Shown here piece after piece: positions 6,802 through 10,620 of a stretch of 10,620 nucleotides of DNA (positions are counted from its first letter, which is position 1; each line of letters starts with the position of its first letter). This stretch comes from an uncultured Burkholderiales bacterium (lineage in GTDB: Bacteria > Pseudomonadota > Gammaproteobacteria > Burkholderiales > Burkholderiaceae_C). The DNA lies in contig CAIYFE010000258.1 in NCBI GenBank assembly GCA_903925445.1, positions 1-10,620 on the forward strand, in the 5' to 3' direction. The translations under genes were made by a program, and so were the position numbers. The notes beneath the pieces were generated by a model. That model ran no database searches, was not told where the DNA came from, and worked only from the letters and a program-made list of their open reading frames with translations.

Positions 6802-7550
6802 TAAGTCGAGCGCCCGCCGGTGATGTCAAACACCGATCCGGTGGTGAACGAACAATCTTCGCTGGCCAGCCAAGCAATCATGGCGGCGATTTCTTCGACT
6901 TCCACAAATCGACCCATTGGAATTTTGCCCAGCATGTAGGCAATGTGCGCTTCGGTCATTTGAGCAAACATGGCGGTTTTGGCGACGGCTGGCGCAACGG
7001 CGTTGACCAACACGCCTTGGGTAGCGACTTCTTTGGCCAACGACTTGGTCAAGGCAATCACACCGGCTTTGGAGGCGCTGTAATGGCTGGCGTTGGGATT
7101 GCCCTCTTTGCCCGCGACCGAGGCCACGTTGATGATGCGACCCCAACCCCGCGCGCGCATGTGAGGCGTGATGGCGCGACAAGTCAAGTACGGCGCGATC
7201 AAGTTGACTTCGATCACGCGACGCCACACCTGCGGATCAAGCTCCCACGTCGGCGCATTGCCACCTGTGATGCCCGCGTTGTTGACCAATATGTCGATGT
7301 GACCTTGCGCTTGAAGCGTTTGCGCAGTTGCGCGCGCCACGTCTTGCTCAGCGGTCAACTCCACCACGTGGCCACTGACGTTGCCCAAGGCTTGCAAGGC
7401 AGCTTGCGCTTGCTGGAGTTTTTCTGCATCAATGTCCCACATGACAACGCTGGCGCCGCTTTTGAGCAAGCGTTCAGACACCGCAAAGCCAATGCCTTGG
7501 GCGCCTCCGGTGACAACAGCGACGCGGTTTTTCAAATCGATTTGGTTCAT
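6798..7550 (-). CDS. short-chain dehydrogenase/reductase, probably sugar-acid or keto-sugar specific
   Basis: This 250-residue classical SDR is the last gene of the idonate operon. It has the cofactor motif TGGAQGIG (14-21), Asp39 after the second strand (favouring NAD over NADP), NNAG (90-93), Asn116, and the catalytic Ser144, Tyr157 and Lys161. The segment after strand six reads APAVAKTAM, with Ala replacing the usual Gly of the PG motif. The overall pattern recalls SDRs that oxidise 2-keto-3-deoxy sugar acids (rhamnonate/fuconate type) more than FabG, but that is a weak, memory-based resemblance. ATG 7550 is chosen over an open extension to 7598 because AGGA (7561-7558) lies seven bases upstream and the SDR fold starts there. 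It begins 13 bases after the regulator gene. The substrate is unknown. Confidence 0.9.
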   Translation of the reverse strand: MNQIDLKNRVAVVTGGAQGIGFAVSERLLKSGASVVMWDIDAEKLQQAQAALQALGNVSGHVVELTAEQDVARATAQTLQAQGHIDILVNNAGITGGNAPTWELDPQVWRRVIEVNLIAPYLTCRAITPHMRARGWGRIINVASVAGKEGNPNASHYSASKAGVIALTKSLAKEVATQGVLVNAVAPAVAKTAMFAQMTEAHIAYMLGKIPMGRFVEVEEIAAMIAWLASEDCSFTTGSVFDITGGRSTY

Positions 7551-7563
7551 AGAAAAGTCCTGG

Positions 7564-8334
7564 TTAGGCGGCTTTGGCGCGCACTTGACGGGGCGCACGC
7601 AGGGGCGGCGCAGGAAGGCTCAGCGAGGGCAGTTTGCGTTTGGAGCTCAAGACCATTTCGATGTCGTCGCGTGCGCCGTCGATGAGTTTGAGCACCGCGC
7701 GTTCGGCTTTGTCTGGCGCTTTGGCGATCACTGCATCCAGCACCGCACGGTGCATGGGCAGCGATTGCGCTGGACCATTGGGCTTGCTGGTTGAAATTTC
7801 AAAGCTGGTGCGCAACAAAGCGCCCAAGGCTTTGCTCATTTGGATGACCATGCGGTTGTGACACGCTTTGAGCAAGCCTTGGTGAAACAGCAAATCGTGC
7901 GACACATAGTCGCCGCCAAATTCAATGGCTTGCTTCATGCCGGCGTAAGCCGCCTCGATGTCGGCAATGTCTTGCGCCGTGGCGCGCTCTGCCGCCAGCC
8001 GAACGGCCGCGGGCTCGACCACACGGCGCAGCTCTTGCAGGTCACGCAAGAACTCGCGGGACAAACCGATTTTGGAATTCCAGGCAATCAGTTGGGGATC
8101 AAACCAATTCCACTGATCGGCAGGCAAGACGCGAGTGCCCACCTTGGGGCCGGTGCTGACCATGCCTTTGGCCACCAACGATTTGATGGCCTCACGAATC
8201 ACGGTGCGGCTGACACCGAATTCGACGCACAACATGTTTTCCGGTGGAATGGCGCTGCTGGGTGGGTAGTGGCCGGACAAAATGGCTTCGCCCAACAAAT
8301 CCAGCGTGTGACCGAGCATGTTTTTGATGGCCAT
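7564..8334 (-). CDS. GntR-family (FadR/FCD) transcriptional regulator, DgoR-like
   Basis: This 256-residue DNA-binding regulator has an N-terminal winged helix (about 6-70; recognition region GVSRTVIREAIKSLVAKGMV at 40-59) and an all-helical FCD effector domain (about 92-220). The linker DQWNWFDPQLIAWN and the following VEPAAVRLAAERAT closely resemble E. coli DgoR, the galactonate repressor. A sugar-acid effector such as idonate, gluconate or a keto-derivative is therefore likely. Asp147, His151 and His195 occupy metal-ligand positions of FCD proteins. The fourth position, usually a His near residue 217, appears to be Leu, as it seems to be in DgoR. The C-terminal ~25 residues are Pro/Arg/Lys-rich and look disordered. 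The gene lies inside the operon, three bases after the cupin gene, so autoregulation is likely. Whether it represses or activates is not visible. Confidence 0.9.
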   Translation of the reverse strand: MAIKNMLGHTLDLLGEAILSGHYPPSSAIPPENMLCVEFGVSRTVIREAIKSLVAKGMVSTGPKVGTRVLPADQWNWFDPQLIAWNSKIGLSREFLRDLQELRRVVEPAAVRLAAERATAQDIADIEAAYAGMKQAIEFGGDYVSHDLLFHQGLLKACHNRMVIQMSKALGALLRTSFEISTSKPNGPAQSLPMHRAVLDAVIAKAPDKAERAVLKLIDGARDDIEMVLSSKRKLPSLSLPAPPLRAPRQVRAKAA

Positions 8335-8337
8335 GGC

Positions 8338-8721
8338 TCAACCGCGCACAAAAAGTGTGACCAAAGGATGTTGACCCACCTGGCGGCTCCAATGTCCGTG
8401 GACTTGGGGGTCAAAGCTGGCGCCTTGGGGCAACAAATCTTCGGAGTAGAAATGTTCGCCAGGGCCAAACACCCGAGAGCTGCCGTCTTGCAAGCCAATT
8501 TCCATGAAGCCACTCAAGATGAACACCCACTGGGGATGGTCAGAGCAATGGAATTGGCTGCGAAATCCAACCGGGCTGTGGCGCAGTTGGTAGCCCCCGC
8601 CTTGCATCAGTGGCGAGAGTTGCGCCTGCGGTTTGCCTTCGGTCAGTGCAACGGTTTCGCAGCGAAAACGGGCACGGCCATCGGTGTCGGTGAAGAGAAT
8701 GGTTTTTTCAAAGTTTGTCAT
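8338..8721 (-). CDS. small single-domain cupin protein, function unknown
   Basis: The 127-residue protein is a single cupin barrel. The first conserved region spans about 53-80 (His58, His62, then FILSGFMEIGLQDG). The second has FGPGEHFYSEDL (85-96) followed by His108 and His110 in VHGHWSRQVG. The canonical HxH...E metal motif is degenerate: histidines are present but spaced HxxxH, and the Glu is not obvious. Metal binding is therefore uncertain. The start overlaps the idnD stop by four bases (ATGA), and the regulator gene follows three bases after its stop, so it is surely in the operon. Small cupins beside sugar-acid dehydrogenases may act as isomerases, lactone-handling enzymes or ligand-binding proteins. 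I cannot assign a reaction. Confidence 0.82.
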   Translation of the reverse strand: MTNFEKTILFTDTDGRARFRCETVALTEGKPQAQLSPLMQGGGYQLRHSPVGFRSQFHCSDHPQWVFILSGFMEIGLQDGSSRVFGPGEHFYSEDLLPQGASFDPQVHGHWSRQVGQHPLVTLFVRG

Positions 8722-9770
8722 GCCGTCGTATTTTCCGCACCAAAGTTAATTTGAACTTTCATCGCCTGCGATTTGTCGCACGCCATTTCAAAGGCTTGTT
8801 GAGCTTGCGACAAATCCATGATGTGCGAGATGACGGGACGACCATCGATCAAGCCTTCATTCAAAAAGCGCACGGCCACGGCAAACTCTTCGTGAAAGCG
8901 GAACGTGCCTCGCAACTCCAGCTCTTTCGCCACCAGTTGGTTGAATGGAATTTGTGCCTCACCGCCCAAGCCAATCGTGACAATCACGCCACGGGGGCGC
9001 ACCACATCCAAGCCGCTGCGCAGGGCGCGGTCACTGCCAGAGGCTTCGAACATGACGTCAAAAGTGCCTTTGTTGGCTGCGAACGCCTCCAAAGCTTTGG
9101 GCTGCTGGCTGAGGTTGATGACTTCATCGGCGCCCATGGCGCGCGCGCAGGCCAAGGGTTTGTCGCTCAAGTCAACCGCCACGATGCGTGCAGCGCCTGC
9201 GCGGCGCAAGCCCGCAATCAACAAAGCGCCAATGGGGCCGCAGCCCGTGACCAACACTTGTTGACCGAACACCGAGCCCGCGCGCTGGATGGCGTGCAGA
9301 CCGACCGACAAGGGTTCGGCCAAAGCGGCTTGGGACAAGCTCAGGCTGTCGCTGAGTGGGTGGGCTTGGCTGGCGTCGATGATCAGCTGTTCGCGAAAAG
9401 CGCCTTGCACATGCGGAAAGCGCATGGCGCTGCCGTAAAAACGCATGTCCAAGCAGTGGTTGTGATGGCCTTTTTGGCAATACATGCACTGGCCGCAAGG
9501 GCGCGAAGGCGAAATGGCGATGCGTTGGCCGGCGACAAATTTTTTAACATCCTTGCCCACGGCGCTGACGATGCCAGAGACTTCGTGGCCCAACGCCATG
9601 GGCTCTTGGATGCGCACCGTGCCAAAGCCACCGTGTTTGAAGTAGTGCAAATCAGAGCCGCAGATGCCGCCATAAGCCACGCGCACGGCCAATTGCTGTG
9701 CGCCCAAAGGCTCTTCATCAAACGATTGAACCCGCAAATCTTCGGGTGCATGGCAAACGATGGCTTTCAT
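8718..9770 (-). CDS. idnD: L-idonate 5-dehydrogenase (zinc-dependent MDR family)
   Basis: IdnD oxidises L-idonate at C5 to 5-keto-D-gluconate. The 350-residue product is a zinc alcohol dehydrogenase-type protein. Catalytic zinc ligands are Cys37 (GGICGSDLHY), His62-Glu63 (GHE) and probably Glu152 (AEPLSVG). Structural zinc cysteines are 92, 95, 98 and 106. The Rossmann motif GCGPIG is at 176-181, with Asp200 after the second strand indicating NAD use. Segments that match E. coli IdnD closely are MRFYGSAMRFPHVQGAF and LRGTFRFHEEFAVAVRFL, which separate it from sorbitol, threonine or xylitol dehydrogenases. GAGGA (9782-9778) lies seven bases before the ATG and overlaps the idnO stop. Adjacent idnO strongly supports the call. 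Related polyol oxidation is possible. Confidence 0.9.
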   Translation of the reverse strand: MKAIVCHAPEDLRVQSFDEEPLGAQQLAVRVAYGGICGSDLHYFKHGGFGTVRIQEPMALGHEVSGIVSAVGKDVKKFVAGQRIAISPSRPCGQCMYCQKGHHNHCLDMRFYGSAMRFPHVQGAFREQLIIDASQAHPLSDSLSLSQAALAEPLSVGLHAIQRAGSVFGQQVLVTGCGPIGALLIAGLRRAGAARIVAVDLSDKPLACARAMGADEVINLSQQPKALEAFAANKGTFDVMFEASGSDRALRSGLDVVRPRGVIVTIGLGGEAQIPFNQLVAKELELRGTFRFHEEFAVAVRFLNEGLIDGRPVISHIMDLSQAQQAFEMACDKSQAMKVQINFGAENTTA

Positions 9771-9777
9771 GGATGCG

Positions 9778-9782
9778 TCCTC
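9778..9782 (-). promoter_or_regulatory. idnD ribosome binding site overlapping the idnO stop
   Basis: GAGGA on the minus strand lies seven bases before the idnD ATG at 9770. Its first bases form part of the idnO TGA (9783-9781), so ribosomes ending idnO are positioned to reinitiate on idnD. Confidence 0.75.
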
Positions 9783-10551
9783 ACAGTTGGGCGGTCACGC
9801 CGCCGTCAACATACAAAATGTGGCCGTTGACAAAACTGGCAGCGCGGCTTGACAAGAAAACCGCAGCGCCGGCCAGCTCCTCTACGTCGCCCCAGCGGCG
9901 GCTGGGGGTTCGGTTGATGAGCCATTGGCTGAAGGTCGGGTCGTTGACCAGCTTGTCGTTGAGTTCGGTTTTGAAATAGCCCGGGCCAATGCCATTGACG
10001 TTCAAACCCAAAGGTCCCCAATCGATGGCCATGCCTTTGGTCAACATCTTGAGCGCACCTTTGCTGGCCATGTAAGGCGAAATGCCGGGGCGACCCATTT
10101 CGCTTTGCACGGAACAAATGTTGATGATGCGGCCTTGCTTGCGTTCAATCATGTGCTTTGCCACGGCTTGCGCGACATAAAACACACTGTTCAAGTTGGT
10201 TTGCATCAAGTCGTGCCAATCTTGGTGGTCAAAGTCTTGCAGCGGTGCGCGGCGTTGAATGCCCGCGTTGTTGATCAAGATGTCGATGGCGCCCAGATCG
10301 CGCTCGATGGCGTCGATGTTGGATTTCACCGCCTCGTCGTCGGTCACGTCAAAGCAACGCTCGTGGATGGTAAAGCCCTCGTTGCGCAACTGAGTCGCCG
10401 CTTGTTGCAGCTTGTCAGCGTGTCGGCCGTTGAGCACGATGGCTGCGCCGGCTTGCGCCAAGCCCCGAGCCAAGCCCAGGCCAATGCCTGCGGATGAGCC
10501 CGTGATCAAGGCCAATTGGCCATCGAGTCTGAAAGTGTGTGCGTCAATCAT
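9781..10551 (-). CDS. idnO: gluconate 5-dehydrogenase / 5-keto-D-gluconate 5-reductase (SDR family)
   Basis: IdnO reduces 5-keto-D-gluconate, the product of IdnD, to D-gluconate. The 256-residue classical SDR has TGSSAGIG (17-24), Arg43 in NGRHADKL after the second strand (favouring NADPH), NNAG (94-97), Asn119, and catalytic Ser147, Tyr160 and Lys164. Hallmarks shared with E. coli IdnO are NNAGIQRR, INICSVQSEMGR, NGIGPGYFKTEL and FVNGHILYVDGG. ATG 10551 is used because the fold begins directly after it. There is no good Shine-Dalgarno, but the ATG overlaps the end of the preceding gene by eight bases, so translation is probably coupled. Together IdnD (NAD) and IdnO (NADPH) would convert L-idonate to gluconate with a net hydride transfer between cofactors. 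Confidence 0.93.
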   Translation of the reverse strand: MIDAHTFRLDGQLALITGSSAGIGLGLARGLAQAGAAIVLNGRHADKLQQAATQLRNEGFTIHERCFDVTDDEAVKSNIDAIERDLGAIDILINNAGIQRRAPLQDFDHQDWHDLMQTNLNSVFYVAQAVAKHMIERKQGRIINICSVQSEMGRPGISPYMASKGALKMLTKGMAIDWGPLGLNVNGIGPGYFKTELNDKLVNDPTFSQWLINRTPSRRWGDVEELAGAAVFLSSRAASFVNGHILYVDGGVTAQL

Positions 10552-10620
10552 GCGAAGTGGTCAAAGAATGTTCAATGTGTTGCAGCAGTGTCTCGATGGG
10601 CTGCGCCATGTCGAGTTGGA
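10544..10620 (-). CDS. C-terminal end of an upstream operon gene, possibly gluconokinase (partial)
   Basis: A minus-strand frame enters from the right edge and stops with TGA at 10546-10544, inside the first codons of idnO (eight-base overlap). The visible 24 residues read QLDMAQPIETLLQHIEHSL and then TTSHD. This resembles the end of GntK/IdnK-type gluconokinases, where a short strand with an Asp and a DxPL/PIE-like turn leads into the last helix (E. coli GntK has VVDIDQPLEGVV). A gluconokinase is also the enzyme expected to follow IdnO in the pathway. The other two frames contain stops in this stretch. Identification is tentative because only the tail is visible; a different sugar-acid gene is possible. 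Confidence 0.45.
   Translation of the reverse strand, partial: QLDMAQPIETLLQHIEHSLTTSHD

Noticed and set aside
6672..7685. Plus-strand 337-codon open frame over the SDR and regulator end
   Set aside because: It is antisense to a clear SDR, rich in His/Arg/Gly, without a plausible start or any family motif.
7840..8754. Plus-strand 304-codon open frame over the regulator and cupin
   Set aside because: It is a shadow created by codon bias opposite two well-supported genes.
8715..9830. Plus-strand 371-codon open frame covering idnD
   Set aside because: It is the antisense shadow of idnD, whose zinc and Rossmann motifs are intact. The frame's composition is Ala/His/Gln/Arg-rich with no recognisable domain.
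1..10620. CRISPR arrays, tRNA/rRNA genes, riboswitches or long tandem repeats
   Set aside because: I saw no regularly spaced repeats or cloverleaf-like segments, and the gaps between genes are at most 94 bases, leaving almost no room for such elements.

Overview
The window is ordinary, gene-dense bacterial chromosome. It holds twelve complete protein genes and the ends of two more. I saw no rRNA, tRNA, insertion sequence or CRISPR array. Leucine-TTG-rich, moderately high-GC coding and the sequences of LptD, SurA, RsmA, DprA and Smg point to a betaproteobacterium in Burkholderiales, probably Comamonadaceae-like (Limnohabitans/Rhodoferax type). The family assignment is inference, not computed.

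Left part (1-2532, + strand): the 3' end of lptD, then surA and rsmA. These cover outer-membrane LPS insertion, a periplasmic chaperone for outer-membrane proteins, and 16S rRNA dimethylation. The genes overlap or nearly abut, so they probably form one transcript. The pdxA gene that sits between surA and rsmA in E. coli is absent here.

Middle (2529-6801): smg and dprA on the minus strand diverge from def and fmt on the plus strand, the same arrangement as in E. coli. DprA protects and delivers single-stranded DNA during transformation. Def and Fmt handle formyl-methionine at translation start. Downstream of fmt, where E. coli has rsmB, there is an overlapping azlC-azlD pair for export of branched-chain amino acids.

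Right part (6798-10620, minus strand): a compact sugar-acid catabolic operon. Its transcription order is a partial gene (probably gluconokinase), idnO, idnD, a small cupin, a DgoR-like GntR/FCD regulator and a second short-chain dehydrogenase. IdnD oxidises L-idonate to 5-keto-D-gluconate and IdnO reduces that to D-gluconate. A gluconokinase would then feed 6-phosphogluconate into Entner-Doudoroff or pentose-phosphate metabolism. The cupin and the extra dehydrogenase have no assigned role. The operon's promoter lies beyond the right edge.

Both convergent junctions (rsmA/smg and azlD/SDR) overlap by four bases and leave no room for an intergenic terminator. No intergenic gap exceeds 100 bases. 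I found no convincing new system. The most interesting points are the make-up of the idonate operon, a candidate leaderless promoter for smg, and the two terminator-less convergent junctions.
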